From contig NZ_CP022998.1 in NCBI RefSeq assembly GCF_002277895.1, positions 911,501-975,500 of the forward strand: a stretch of DNA of 64,000 nucleotides, in the 5' to 3' direction. The translations under genes were made by a program, and so were the position numbers. Shown here one piece after another: positions 1-8,322 of this stretch. The notes beneath the pieces were generated by a model. It did not search any database, was not told the origin of the DNA, and was given only the letters and a program-made list of their open reading frames with translations. The DNA comes from Rhizobium sp. 11515TR (lineage in GTDB: Bacteria > Pseudomonadota > Alphaproteobacteria > Rhizobiales > Rhizobiaceae). How positions within the stretch are numbered: the first letter of the stretch is position 1; every line of letters begins with the position of its first letter.

Positions 1-759
1 GGCGCACGCGTTGCCGTCCCGGTCATCGCGCTCCGGCCGAAGCCGGATCTCGCCTCGGGCATCGATACCGAGCTCCTGATGGGCGAAGAGGTCACGATAT
101 TCGAGCGCCGTGACGGTTGGTGCTGGATCAAGGCTCTGTCTGACGGTTATGTCGGCTATCTTCCGGAAACGGCGATCAAGGAGGGCGCGGCAGCGCCGAC
201 CCATATCGTCGTCCCGCAGCGCACTTTCCTCTATCCGGAGCCGGAGTTGCGCAAGCCGCATGCTGCGATCCTCTCCATGGGCAGCCTCGTGCATGTGACC
301 GGTACGGCGGAAGCGCGGGGCAATCATTACGTGGTCCTGGAGGATGGCACTGCCATTTTCGCAAAACATGTCCAGCCGATCGGCTACAACAGGGGCGGCG
401 ATTTTGTCGATGTCGCCTTACGCTTCATCGAGACGCCCTATCTCTGGGGCGGCCGCTCGGGCCTCGGTATCGATTGCTCCGGCCTCGTGCAGTTAGCGCT
501 GTCGATGACGGGCCGTGCCGCACCGCGCGATACCGACATGCAGGCCGCCGGCCTCGGCCAGCCGATCGAGCGCGAGGAGCTGAAGCGAGGCGATTTCGTC
601 TTCTGGAAGGGGCATGTCGCGATCATGGAAGATCCGGAAACCATCGTCCATGCCAACGGCCATACCATGACCGTCGCCCGGGAGAATTTTGCCGCCGCCA
701 TCGAACGCATCGGCTGGCTCTATGAAAAGCCGACCGGCTATCGCCGCTTCCTCGACTGA
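1..759 (+). CDS. NlpC/P60 family cell-wall hydrolase (5' truncated by window edge)
   Basis: The frame is open to the left edge, so the gene starts outside the window; about 252 codons are visible. The C-terminal half has the NlpC/P60 cysteine peptidase signature: the nucleophile Cys in DCSGLVQL, then His in GHVAIM, then a polar residue region around HANGH. The N-terminal visible part (GEEVTIFERRDGWCWIKA, then a second repeat LVHVTGTA) resembles tandem bacterial SH3 domains, the usual wall-targeting partner of this peptidase. Enzymes of this family cut gamma-D-Glu-diaminopimelate bonds in peptidoglycan or murein peptides. An internal ATG at 79 is probably not the start, because coding continues upstream. 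The gene is convergent with the next gene, 56 bases away. Family assignment is firm; the exact substrate is not known. Confidence 0.88.
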   Translation, partial: GARVAVPVIALRPKPDLASGIDTELLMGEEVTIFERRDGWCWIKALSDGYVGYLPETAIKEGAAAPTHIVVPQRTFLYPEPELRKPHAAILSMGSLVHVTGTAEARGNHYVVLEDGTAIFAKHVQPIGYNRGGDFVDVALRFIETPYLWGGRSGLGIDCSGLVQLALSMTGRAAPRDTDMQAAGLGQPIEREELKRGDFVFWKGHVAIMEDPETIVHANGHTMTVARENFAAAIERIGWLYEKPTGYRRFLD

Positions 760-815
760 CTACGCTCCGAAACTCTGTAGCGACAACCCATCCGGCATTT
801 GCCCTGGCGGCGGTC

Positions 816-1742
816 TTACGGCGTACGCGGACGCGCGATCCAGATGCCAGCGACGATGACGATGCCGCCAAGCGCCTGCAGCAGCGTGACGTTTTCGCCG
901 AAGAGGAACCAGGCGAAAAGGGCGGCTGCGATCGATTCCAGGAAAATGACGAGCGAGGAAAATACGGTCGGCAACCGCCCGAGCGCCACCGAAAGCAGGC
1001 CTTGTCCGCCGGCATGGCTGATGAGGCCGAGCGCGAGAAGCACGCACCATCCCGAGATCGACTGCGGCAGGATGCGCGGCTCGAAGAAGAAGGCGATCAC
1101 GAACAGGATCGCCGAGGTTATGACGCTCAATTCGAAAGTGACGCGCGCGGCATTGGTTCCGGGGCGCGCCGCGCCGACCGCCAGGAAATAAAGGCCGAAA
1201 AAGGCGCCGGTGATGATGGCGAGCGCATCGCCAACGGCGCGGTCCGGATTGAATGCCAGGCTTTGAACAACGAGTGCCGTGCCGCCCGCAAGGCAGACGA
1301 GAAGCCCGAGAAGCGTGGCGCGGCTGACACGCTGTCTCAAAAGAAGCCAGCCGAAGATGACGACCCACAGCGGCGCCATCGTCGCGAAGAAGGTAGCATT
1401 GGCGATCGTCGTCCGCATGATGGAGAGATGCCAGAAGAACAGGTCACCCGTGAAGGCGATGCCGGCGAGAATCGTCGGTATCGTAAAGCTGGCGCGGGGT
1501 GCATTGGGCTCCGCCGCCTCGCCATATCGCATCCATATCCAAAGGATCGGCAGCGCCAGAAAGACACGCCAGAAGGCGCTGGCGAAAGGCCCGACATCGG
1601 CAAGCCGCACGAGGCTCGGCGAGATGCTCATCGCCAGCGCCGCGAGGAGCATCGCAACCACGCCAAGAAGAAAGCCCTTCGTATCTTCGCTTTCTCCGAG
1701 GCTCGCGCTACGCATATCGTATTCGGTGTCCGGCTGTGACAT
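816..1742 (-). CDS. DMT superfamily transporter (EamA domain)
   Basis: A 308-residue inner-membrane protein with about ten hydrophobic segments, arranged as two EamA repeats (roughly residues 25-160 and 170-300). The first repeat starts GFLLGVVAMLLAALAMSISPSLVRLADVGPF and has the typical RVFLALP segment. The second contains the VFSSLVIFLESIAAALFAWFLFGE stretch seen in drug/metabolite exporters. The length is normal for the family. Substrate cannot be read from sequence; relatives export amino acids or metabolites. It diverges from the Lrp-type regulator at 1868, with 125 bases between start codons. That is a common arrangement for a Lrp/AsnC regulator and the exporter it controls, so regulation by that neighbour is a reasonable inference. 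Confidence 0.85.
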   Translation of the reverse strand: MSQPDTEYDMRSASLGESEDTKGFLLGVVAMLLAALAMSISPSLVRLADVGPFASAFWRVFLALPILWIWMRYGEAAEPNAPRASFTIPTILAGIAFTGDLFFWHLSIMRTTIANATFFATMAPLWVVIFGWLLLRQRVSRATLLGLLVCLAGGTALVVQSLAFNPDRAVGDALAIITGAFFGLYFLAVGAARPGTNAARVTFELSVITSAILFVIAFFFEPRILPQSISGWCVLLALGLISHAGGQGLLSVALGRLPTVFSSLVIFLESIAAALFAWFLFGENVTLLQALGGIVIVAGIWIARPRTP

Positions 1743-1867
1743 TCTCGTGCCTTTACAAAGTCAGATGATGTGTGGCGCAAAGCTAGTACATAAGGGAAGA
1801 GTATTTGGCTCCATTTTGACGGCTTTCATGCAATTTTGTTTCCTCATTGCGGTAAGGATCTATTGAA

Positions 1868-2347
1868 ATGCGCAAACCCGCCGATCTCGATGAGTTCGAC
1901 CTGGCAATTCTCGAGATTCTTCAAAGGGACAGTACGGTTCCGCAACGAGAGATCGGTGAACGGATCAACTTGTCGGCGCCGGCCGTGCAGCGGCGCATCA
2001 AGCGCATGCAGGAAAGCGGCGTCATCCAGGCCAATATCGCGGTCGTCGATCCGACAGCCGTGGGCTTGCCGATTACCATCGTCGTCGAGGTCCATATCGC
2101 AAACGAACGCTATGACCTCATCAATGCGATCAAGCGCCGCTTCCTCGAAGCTCCGGAAGTCCAGCAATGCTACGGTGTCACCGGCGAGGCCGATTTCGTG
2201 CTCATCATCGTCGTCCCGAGCATGTCCGCCTATGAGGAGGTGGCCCGGCGTCTGTTCTACGACAATCCGAATGTCACGAAGTTCAAGTCGCTCGTCACTA
2301 TGGACCGGGTCAAGGTCGGTCTTTCCCTGCCGTTGTCGCTGGACTAG
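1868..2347 (+). CDS. Lrp/AsnC family transcriptional regulator
   Basis: A 159-residue DNA-binding protein with the two-domain Lrp architecture. The N-terminal winged helix-turn-helix (about residues 8-60) includes DEFDLAILEILQRDSTV and the recognition segment INLSAPAVQRRIKRMQESGVI. The C-terminal RAM/ACT-like effector domain (about 70-150) includes the VTGEADFVLIIVVPSM strand-turn region. Such proteins form octamers or dimers and sense amino acids. The gene is divergent from an EamA exporter and convergent with the amidase gene (21 bases between stops). Either the exporter or the peptide/amidase cluster could be its target; the divergent exporter is the more likely one. Start is the ATG that opens the HTH domain. 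Confidence 0.9.
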   Translation: MRKPADLDEFDLAILEILQRDSTVPQREIGERINLSAPAVQRRIKRMQESGVIQANIAVVDPTAVGLPITIVVEVHIANERYDLINAIKRRFLEAPEVQQCYGVTGEADFVLIIVVPSMSAYEEVARRLFYDNPNVTKFKSLVTMDRVKVGLSLPLSLD

Positions 2348-2368
2348 CTGGCTGTCTCCAAGTTCGGT

Positions 2369-3760
2369 TCACGCCGGCCGCTTCGGCCAGTTCGTCACGC
2401 CGCCGCTCCAGTCCTCGAAGGCCTTCGAGAGGCGAAGCACCAGCATGTCGTCGAAGCGCGGGCCGATGATCTGCATGCCGATCGGCATGCCGGAGCGGGA
2501 AAAGCCGCAATTGATCGATGCCGCCGGCTGCTCCGACATGTTCCACGGAACGGTGAAGGCGATGTGCTCGAAAGGCCGGGCCGGATCGTTGGTGGGTGAA
2601 GCCCATTCGGCGGGATAGGAGACGATCGGATTGGTCGGCGAAAGCACGGCATCCACTTCTGCGAAGAGCTTGGCGCAGCTCTTGCGCATCTCGTAGGTCT
2701 GGTTGAAGCCGCGAACGGCATCGACGCCGCTGATCTCTGCGCCCCCCTTCGCCCAGCTATAGATATAGGGCAGGATGCTGTTGCGGCGTTCCTCGCTCAA
2801 GGCTGTCATGTCGCCCCAGAAACGCGCCCGCCAGAAAGCATCGAGGCCATCAAGCATCTGCCTCGTCAGCACCGGCGCGACATCGACGATGATGGCGCCC
2901 GCTTCCTCGAAGCGCTTGGCGGCAGCGGTGACCGCATCGCGTATCTCGTCCTCGACAGGCAGGCCGCAGCCAGCATCCAGCATCAGGCCGATCTTCACGC
3001 CTCGGAGGTCGATATCGAGATCCATCCAGTCGATCCCGTTCGGCGGTAGGCTGGTGCTGTCGCGCCAGTCGGGCCGCGAGAGCGTCGCCATGGAAAAGGC
3101 GGCATCCTCGACCGTGCGGGTCATCGGTCCGGCGCATCGGCCGAGATAATAGGGGTCGATCGGAATGCGGCCATTGCTCGGCTTGAAGCCAAAAATGCCG
3201 GTCCAGCCAGCTGGCAGGCGTATCGAGCCGCCGATATCGGTGCCGATATGCAGCGGTCCATAACCGGCGGCGGCGGCGGCGGACGCACCGGCGCTGGAGC
3301 CGCCCGGATTCTGGCTGGGGTCCCAGGGATTGCGGCTGAGTTTGTGAAAGCTCGAAAGGCCTGATGAGAGCATGCCGTAATCGGGGCAGGTGGTTTTCGC
3401 GAAAATCACCGCACCATCCTCGCGCATGCGGGCGGCGATCGGCGCGTCCTCGGCGGCGGGAATGAGCTCGACGGCCGCCGTGCCGAGCGGCACCGGCTGG
3501 CCCTTGGTGGCGATCAGTTCCTTCAGTGTTACCGGAATGCCGTCCAGGGTCCCAAGCGGTGCGCCCTTCGCCCAGCGCTCTGTCGAAGCTGCAGCCTGCT
3601 TGCGGGCATCCTCGGGATCATAGACATAGAGAGCCGATATTGTCGGCTCCCATGCCTCGATATGCTTCTCGAGCGCCAGCCAGTATTCGCTGGGAGACAG
3701 GCTTTTGTCGGCAAATTGGCGCCGGAGGTCTCGGATGGAAAGATCGGTAGGTTCGGTCAT
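2369..3760 (-). CDS. Amidase signature family hydrolase
   Basis: A 463-residue cytoplasmic enzyme of the amidase signature family (GatA/fatty-amide hydrolase fold). The Ser-cisSer-Lys triad is visible: Lys in PVTLKELIATKG, and the two serines in the Gly/Ser/Ala-rich GGSSAGASAAAAAGYG followed by GTDIGGSIRLPA. It hydrolyses a carboxamide to acid plus ammonia. It is not GatA: it stands away from gatB/gatC and is the last gene of a leftward transport operon. The permease gene upstream ends 23 bases before it. Together with the P1 peptidase at the head of the cluster, this suggests import and hydrolysis of amides or short peptides. The actual substrate is unknown. Confidence 0.9.
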   Translation of the reverse strand: MTEPTDLSIRDLRRQFADKSLSPSEYWLALEKHIEAWEPTISALYVYDPEDARKQAAASTERWAKGAPLGTLDGIPVTLKELIATKGQPVPLGTAAVELIPAAEDAPIAARMREDGAVIFAKTTCPDYGMLSSGLSSFHKLSRNPWDPSQNPGGSSAGASAAAAAGYGPLHIGTDIGGSIRLPAGWTGIFGFKPSNGRIPIDPYYLGRCAGPMTRTVEDAAFSMATLSRPDWRDSTSLPPNGIDWMDLDIDLRGVKIGLMLDAGCGLPVEDEIRDAVTAAAKRFEEAGAIIVDVAPVLTRQMLDGLDAFWRARFWGDMTALSEERRNSILPYIYSWAKGGAEISGVDAVRGFNQTYEMRKSCAKLFAEVDAVLSPTNPIVSYPAEWASPTNDPARPFEHIAFTVPWNMSEQPAASINCGFSRSGMPIGMQIIGPRFDDMLVLRLSKAFEDWSGGVTNWPKRPA

Positions 3761-3783
3761 GATCTATACTCTTTATGTCTCAA

Positions 3784-4650
3784 TCAGCGCGTCGTCTCGC
3801 GGGGGTCGAGGAGATCGCGCAGCCCGTCGCCGAGCAGGTTGAAGCCAAGCACGGAGAGCGCGATGGCAAGCCCCGGAAGCAGGGCGAGCCACGGCGCAAC
3901 GTGAAAATAGGTCTGTGCATCGGCCAGCATCCGCCCCCAGGTCGGCGCGGGCGGCGGCACGCTCAAGCCCAGGAAGGCAAGCCCGGCTTCCGTCAGGATC
4001 GCAAGGCCGAGCTGGATCGTCGCCTGGACGATGATGCTGCCCATGATGTTCGGCAGGACATGGCGGCGCGTGATGGAAAGCTGCGTATTGCCGATGGCCC
4101 GCGCCGCCAGGACGTAGTCCCGGCTCCAGGCCTGCAGCGCCGAGCCGAGCGCGACGCGGGCAAAGACCGGCACCATGAAGACAGCGATCGCGATAATTGC
4201 CGTTGAGCGCTCGGTCCCAAGAAATGCACCGAGGATCATCGCCGAAAGGATCGGCGGCAGGGCGAAGATCACGTCACAGACCCGCATGACCAGCGCCTCG
4301 AACAGGCCTCGTTGGGCGGCGGCGGAAACGCCGATGATCGTTCCGAGCGTTCCGCCGATCGCGACGGATGACACCGAGATCGACAGCGAATTCCAGCAGC
4401 CCGCCATCAGCATGGACAGGACGTCGCGGCCGATCTGGTCGGTGCCGAGAAGCCCGAAGCCGAGGGGCGGCTGCAGCTTGTGGAGGATCTGCATCTTCGC
4501 CGGCGGCACTGGCGTCCAGAACTGCGAGAGGAGAGCGACGCAGAAGAGCGCAAGGATGATGACGCCGCCGACGATGAGATTCATTCGCCGCAGCGCCCGA
4601 AAACGGCGACGGGAGGGCTGTGTGGCAGATCTAACTTCGATTGATGTCAT
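3784..4650 (-). CDS. ABC transporter permease, DppC/OppC type
   Basis: A 288-residue inner-membrane permease of the peptide/nickel importer class. The first membrane helix lies near residues 24-45 and is preceded by a short basic tail (RRRFRALRRMN). The DppC-type N-terminal loop ends in LGTDQIGRDVLSMLMAG, and the cytoplasmic EAA-like loop reads ARAIGNTQLSITRRHVLPNIMG. The final helix ends GFNLLGDGLRDLLDPR, the classic end of this family. Its start overlaps the stop of the DppB-type gene by 4 bases, so the two are translationally coupled. It pairs with that gene to form the channel. No ATP-binding subunit is encoded beside it. Confidence 0.93.
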   Translation of the reverse strand: MTSIEVRSATQPSRRRFRALRRMNLIVGGVIILALFCVALLSQFWTPVPPAKMQILHKLQPPLGFGLLGTDQIGRDVLSMLMAGCWNSLSISVSSVAIGGTLGTIIGVSAAAQRGLFEALVMRVCDVIFALPPILSAMILGAFLGTERSTAIIAIAVFMVPVFARVALGSALQAWSRDYVLAARAIGNTQLSITRRHVLPNIMGSIIVQATIQLGLAILTEAGLAFLGLSVPPPAPTWGRMLADAQTYFHVAPWLALLPGLAIALSVLGFNLLGDGLRDLLDPRETTR

Positions 4651-5681
4651 CGCGCACCTCCCGCTCGCAATCGCGGATCGATGGCGAGATAGGAGAGATC
4701 GACCAGAAAATTCACGACGATGACGAGGCCGGCAAAGAACAGCACGACATCCTGCAGAACGATGACGTCGCGCTGGCTGAGCGCCTGATAGGCGAGGCGG
4801 CCAAGGCCTGGAAGGGTGAAGACATTTTCGATCAGCACGGCGCCGGCGACGAGAAACGTAAACTGCAGTCCGAGAATAGTCAGCACCGGCACCAGCGCAT
4901 TCGGCACCACATGTCCCCAGAGCACGCGGCTGCGCGACAGACCCTTGGCGATCGCCGTGCGGGCAAAATCCTCATGCAGCGTATCGAGCACGGCCGAGCG
5001 CGTCACTCGTGTCAGCACCGCCGCCTGCGGCAGTGCGAGGGCGGCGGCGGGCAGCACGAGCGACTTCGCGGCGGGCCAGAATCCGTTCTCCCAACCGGGA
5101 AAACCGCCCGCCGGCATCCAGCCGAGCGATGTGGCAAATACAAGTACCAGCAACAGGCCGACCCAGAAGCCTGGCACGGCGATGCCCATCTGCGAAAACA
5201 GTGTCGCGATGATATCGAAGACGCCGCCGCGCCGTGCCGCTGCCGCAACGCCGAGCGGCACGGCGACAAGAACCGACAACAGGATGGCAAGCAGCGCAAG
5301 CGGCAGGGTGACGGCAAGCCGCTCGGCAATCAGGCCTGCGACCGGAACACCATAGGTATAGGACGTGCCAAGATCACCCGTCAGCGCGCCGGCGAGCCAT
5401 TGTCCGTAGCGAACGATCAGCGGCTGATCGAGCCCCATATCATGCCGGAGCGCGGCAAGGGTTTCCGGCGTCGCCGAGGTGCCGAGCGTGATCGCGGCCG
5501 GGTCGCCCGGCAGCAGCGCCATGACGGCAAAGATCAGCAGCGAGACGGCAATCAGCGTCAGCACAAGTCCGAAAATCCGGCGGGTGAGCAGTACGATCAT
5601 AGCAAGTCCATGGCCGATCATGCCCGGCATCGAAATGGTTGGCTTCGAAAGGGTTCGCGGCGGGCGAAGGGATCCGCCCAT
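4647..5681 (-). CDS. ABC transporter permease, DppB/OppB type
   Basis: Inner-membrane permease partner of the DppC-type protein. It has about six helices. The N-terminal module reads LLTRRIFGLVLTLIAVSLLIFAVMALLPGDPA, which is diagnostic for DppB-type permeases. The EAA-type loop is ARTAIAKGLSRSRVLWGHVVPNALVP, and the C-terminal block ends LSYLAIDPRLR. The longest form starts at 5681, 21 bases after the binding-protein stop. Family alignment from memory favours a start at 5600 (Met-Ile-Val-Leu), giving about 317 residues, because the first 27 residues are polar and unlike the family. The operon is binding protein, DppB-type, DppC-type, amidase. Confidence 0.9.
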   Translation of the reverse strand: MGGSLRPPRTLSKPTISMPGMIGHGLAMIVLLTRRIFGLVLTLIAVSLLIFAVMALLPGDPAAITLGTSATPETLAALRHDMGLDQPLIVRYGQWLAGALTGDLGTSYTYGVPVAGLIAERLAVTLPLALLAILLSVLVAVPLGVAAAARRGGVFDIIATLFSQMGIAVPGFWVGLLLVLVFATSLGWMPAGGFPGWENGFWPAAKSLVLPAAALALPQAAVLTRVTRSAVLDTLHEDFARTAIAKGLSRSRVLWGHVVPNALVPVLTILGLQFTFLVAGAVLIENVFTLPGLGRLAYQALSQRDVIVLQDVVLFFAGLVIVVNFLVDLSYLAIDPRLRAGGAR

Positions 5682-5702
5682 CCGCGCCTGCAGGCAAAGA
5701 GC

Positions 5703-7232
5703 TCAATCTTCCCAGGAAACGTTGGTCAGCACGTTGGACGGGATCGGTTCGTTCTCCCAAAGACCCTTCAGCTTCTTGTCCCACACCCCGAGCTTCGGCA
5801 TGACGAACAGGAAGAGCGACGGCACATCCTCGGCAAGAATGCTCTGCGCCTCGCCATAGAGCTTGTTCTGCTCGGCGGGATCGGCGGTGAGCTGAATTTT
5901 CTTCATCAGCTCGTTAAAGGTCGGGTTCTTGTAGTTGAAGTAATAGGGATCGCGCGAGTAGATATCGATATCCATCGGCTCGGCATGGGCGACGATGGTC
6001 ATATCGTAATTGCGGCCGGTGAAAACGTCCTGCACCCATTTCGCCGGGAATTCCGTCGGCTCGATATTCATCGTCACGCCGATATCGGCAAACATCGCCT
6101 GCATCACCTGGGCACTGCGAGGCGCATAGGCCATTTGCGGCGTCTTGATGGTAAAGGTGAAACCATTTGGATAGCCGGCTTCGGCAAGCAATGCCTTGGC
6201 CTTGGCGGCGTCATAGGGCAGCGCGCCGGTCAGATCCTTGTAGCCGGGATCGTTCGGCGTGTAGTGGCTGCCGATCGCCGTGCCTAAACCGGACCACGCG
6301 CCTTCGATGATCGTCTTGCGGTCCAGCGCCATCATCAGCGCCTGGCGCACGCGCTTGTCGTCGAAAGGCTTGCGGGTGTTGTTCATGCCGGCCACGACCT
6401 TCAGCTCGGTATTGCCGATCTTTGTTGTCAGCCTCGGATCGCCTTCGAAGGAACTCATAAGCTCCGGCGCGGCGAATTCCGGAAAGGCATCGAGATCACC
6501 GGCCTTCAACGCCGCGGCCTCCGCCTGCGGATCGGAAATGAAGCGGAAGGTTACCTTCTCGAGCTTCACGTTGACCGACTTGTTCCAGTAGTCCGGGTTC
6601 TTGACGAGGTCGACATGGTCGCCCTTCGTCCATGAGGAGAATTTGAACGGTCCGGTGCCGATGGGTGTGGTCTTGTCGTTAGCAGAGGACTTCGGCCCGA
6701 CCATGACCGAGCTCGGCCAGCCAAGCCAATAGAGCAGGCTGCCGGTCGGTGAGGAAAGATGCAGCACCAGCGTTTCCGCATCCGGCGTGTCGATTGAGGC
6801 GATGGTCGAGAAGAAACGCTTCTGCGGATTGACGGAATCGGTGCCGCGGGCGCGATCGAGCGTGAACTTGGCGGCAGCCGAGTCGAAGGCCTCGCCGTCG
6901 TGGAATTTCACGCCGGTCTGGAGCTTGAAGGTATAGGTGAGACCATCCGGAGAGATTTCCCAGCTCTTGGCGAGCTGCGGCACGATCTTGCCGTTTTGGT
7001 CGATGGCAACCAGACCTTCGAAAATGTTCTGCCAGGTGACCTGGCCGATCGCGACAGGCGCGGCGATCGTCGGATCGAGGCCTGTTGGCTCGACGCTCAT
7101 GCCGAGATTGAGTGTCGTCTTCGCGGCCTCGGCCTGTGTCAGGCCCATCATCAGCAGGCCGGCAGAAACTGCGGCGCCATAGGCAAGCCGGCGCGCGACG
7201 TCGCCCAGGCTCGGGCGTGAAAACTTGGTCAT
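5703..7232 (-). CDS. Peptide/nickel-type ABC transporter substrate-binding protein (SBP_bac_5)
   Basis: A 509-residue periplasmic binding protein of cluster C (DppA/OppA). A cleavable signal peptide occupies about residues 1-36 (hydrophobic AYGAAVSAGLLMMGLTQAEA). The mature part starts with TLNLGMSVEPTGLDP, and the family block ending in FEGLVAIDQNG is present, as are DGLTYTFKLQTGVKFHDGEAF and the later RVRQALMMALDRKTII. Ligands of this class are oligopeptides, opines, glutathione or nickel chelates. Position next to a peptidase and an amidase favours a peptide or amide-containing compound. The 157 bases upstream of the start contain two inverted repeats that may be operators. Confidence 0.93.
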   Translation of the reverse strand: MTKFSRPSLGDVARRLAYGAAVSAGLLMMGLTQAEAAKTTLNLGMSVEPTGLDPTIAAPVAIGQVTWQNIFEGLVAIDQNGKIVPQLAKSWEISPDGLTYTFKLQTGVKFHDGEAFDSAAAKFTLDRARGTDSVNPQKRFFSTIASIDTPDAETLVLHLSSPTGSLLYWLGWPSSVMVGPKSSANDKTTPIGTGPFKFSSWTKGDHVDLVKNPDYWNKSVNVKLEKVTFRFISDPQAEAAALKAGDLDAFPEFAAPELMSSFEGDPRLTTKIGNTELKVVAGMNNTRKPFDDKRVRQALMMALDRKTIIEGAWSGLGTAIGSHYTPNDPGYKDLTGALPYDAAKAKALLAEAGYPNGFTFTIKTPQMAYAPRSAQVMQAMFADIGVTMNIEPTEFPAKWVQDVFTGRNYDMTIVAHAEPMDIDIYSRDPYYFNYKNPTFNELMKKIQLTADPAEQNKLYGEAQSILAEDVPSLFLFVMPKLGVWDKKLKGLWENEPIPSNVLTNVSWED

Positions 7233-7313
7233 GTCGGTTCCCTTGCTCTTGTCCGCATGTCCGGCTTCCCTTCCGGCATGCGGTCTTTTTCAGGATAGTG
7301 TCATCTCATTGGC

Positions 7314-7363
7314 GCACACACAATTCCGAAAATGTGTGCTCGGTGTAGCCGAAACCGCTACAC
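7314..7363. promoter_or_regulatory. Two tandem inverted repeats between LysR gene and ABC binding-protein gene
   Basis: First dyad: GCACACA at 7314-7320 and TGTGTGC at 7333-7339, with a 12-base spacer. Second dyad: GTGTAGC at 7343-7349 and GCTACAC at 7357-7363, with a 7-base spacer. Both arms are perfect. They lie 80-130 bases upstream of the leftward ABC operon, where an activator operator would be expected. The adjacent LysR-type regulator is the obvious candidate ligand, although the second dyad could instead be a weak transcript end for the LysR gene. No T-run follows it. Confidence 0.5.
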
Positions 7364-7389
7364 TGGTTTTGTCTTCTACAGTGTTGGGT

Positions 7390-8307
7390 TCAATCCTGCC
7401 TCCCCTTGGCGGAAAGTTGCTGGTGCATGAAGCGCTCGATGAAATCGAGCAGCTTGCCGGCCGCAAACGAGAGCTGGCGATCGGGCGCGACGCAGAGATC
7501 AACCGGCGTCCGCACGCCCTTGCCGCCTGCCACGGGCCGTGCGACGAGCTGCCCCGCCTCGATCTCTCTTCGAACGGTCAGCGCCGGCAGCATGGTGATT
7601 GCCGCCCCGCGCAGCACCAGCTCCTTCTGCATTTCCAGCGAGCCGGTCTCGAAGACAGGGTCGAGCGTCAATCCCTCCTGCTCGAACAACGCGTCGAAGG
7701 CCTGCCTTGCGCCGAAGGAGCGATCGGGAACGGCAAGCGCATGCGCCGCGATTTCGGCGAGCGTGATTTCTTTCGCGTCAGCAAACGGATGAGAGGACGC
7801 GGCGATCACGTCATAGACCAGCTCGGACCGTAGGCGCACCTTTGTGCCGGAAAGCGGCGGGGCAAACAGCGTCACCGCAATATCGGCCTCGGCATTGTTG
7901 ACGGCTTCGATAGCACCGCGAGCACTCGTGATGGTCACTTCGAAACGCAGACGCGGATAGCGCAGGCTGAATTCAGCCAGCGCTGGAGCAAGGATATTGG
8001 CGACCGACGCGCCATTGGCATAGATGCTGACCGTCCCGCGCTGCAGGCCCTTCAGGTCTTCGATCAGCTGGTGAACATGATCGAGCTCGCGCAGCGTCCG
8101 GCCGGCGCGCTCCGCCAGCAATTCGCCGGCAGCCGTCAATTTGATGCCGCGGGCGCTGCGCTCGACCAGCTGCGTACCGAAGTGATATTCGAGGTTTTCG
8201 ATCTGGCGGCTGATGGCCGTCGGCGCCACGTTCAGGTTTTCGGCCGCCTGGCGCATCGAATTGGTTTTCACCAGCTCGTCGAAATAGATCAGCGCGCGGA
8301 TCTGCAT
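7390..8307 (-). CDS. LysR-family transcriptional regulator
   Basis: A 305-residue LysR-type regulator. The N-terminal winged helix-turn-helix (residues 1-60) reads IRALIYFDELVKTNSMRQAAENLNVAPTAISRQIENLE, with the expected AA..L....AIS.QI pattern. The rest is a periplasmic-binding-like effector domain. The gene lies inside the leftward cluster: 15 bases downstream of the P1 peptidase gene and 157 bases upstream of the ABC binding protein, all on the same strand. This position, rather than the divergent one usual for LysR genes, suggests it is co-transcribed with the peptidase and drives the ABC-amidase segment. The inducer is unknown. Confidence 0.92.
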   Translation of the reverse strand: MQIRALIYFDELVKTNSMRQAAENLNVAPTAISRQIENLEYHFGTQLVERSARGIKLTAAGELLAERAGRTLRELDHVHQLIEDLKGLQRGTVSIYANGASVANILAPALAEFSLRYPRLRFEVTITSARGAIEAVNNAEADIAVTLFAPPLSGTKVRLRSELVYDVIAASSHPFADAKEITLAEIAAHALAVPDRSFGARQAFDALFEQEGLTLDPVFETGSLEMQKELVLRGAAITMLPALTVRREIEAGQLVARPVAGGKGVRTPVDLCVAPDRQLSFAAGKLLDFIERFMHQQLSAKGRQD

Positions 8308-8322
8308 GCGCGGGATCTCCCG

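Noticed and set aside
4641..6287. A 548-codon open frame opposite the ABC permease and binding-protein genes
   Set aside because: It spans two clear minus-strand genes and has Arg/His/Gln-rich low-complexity composition with no recognisable fold.
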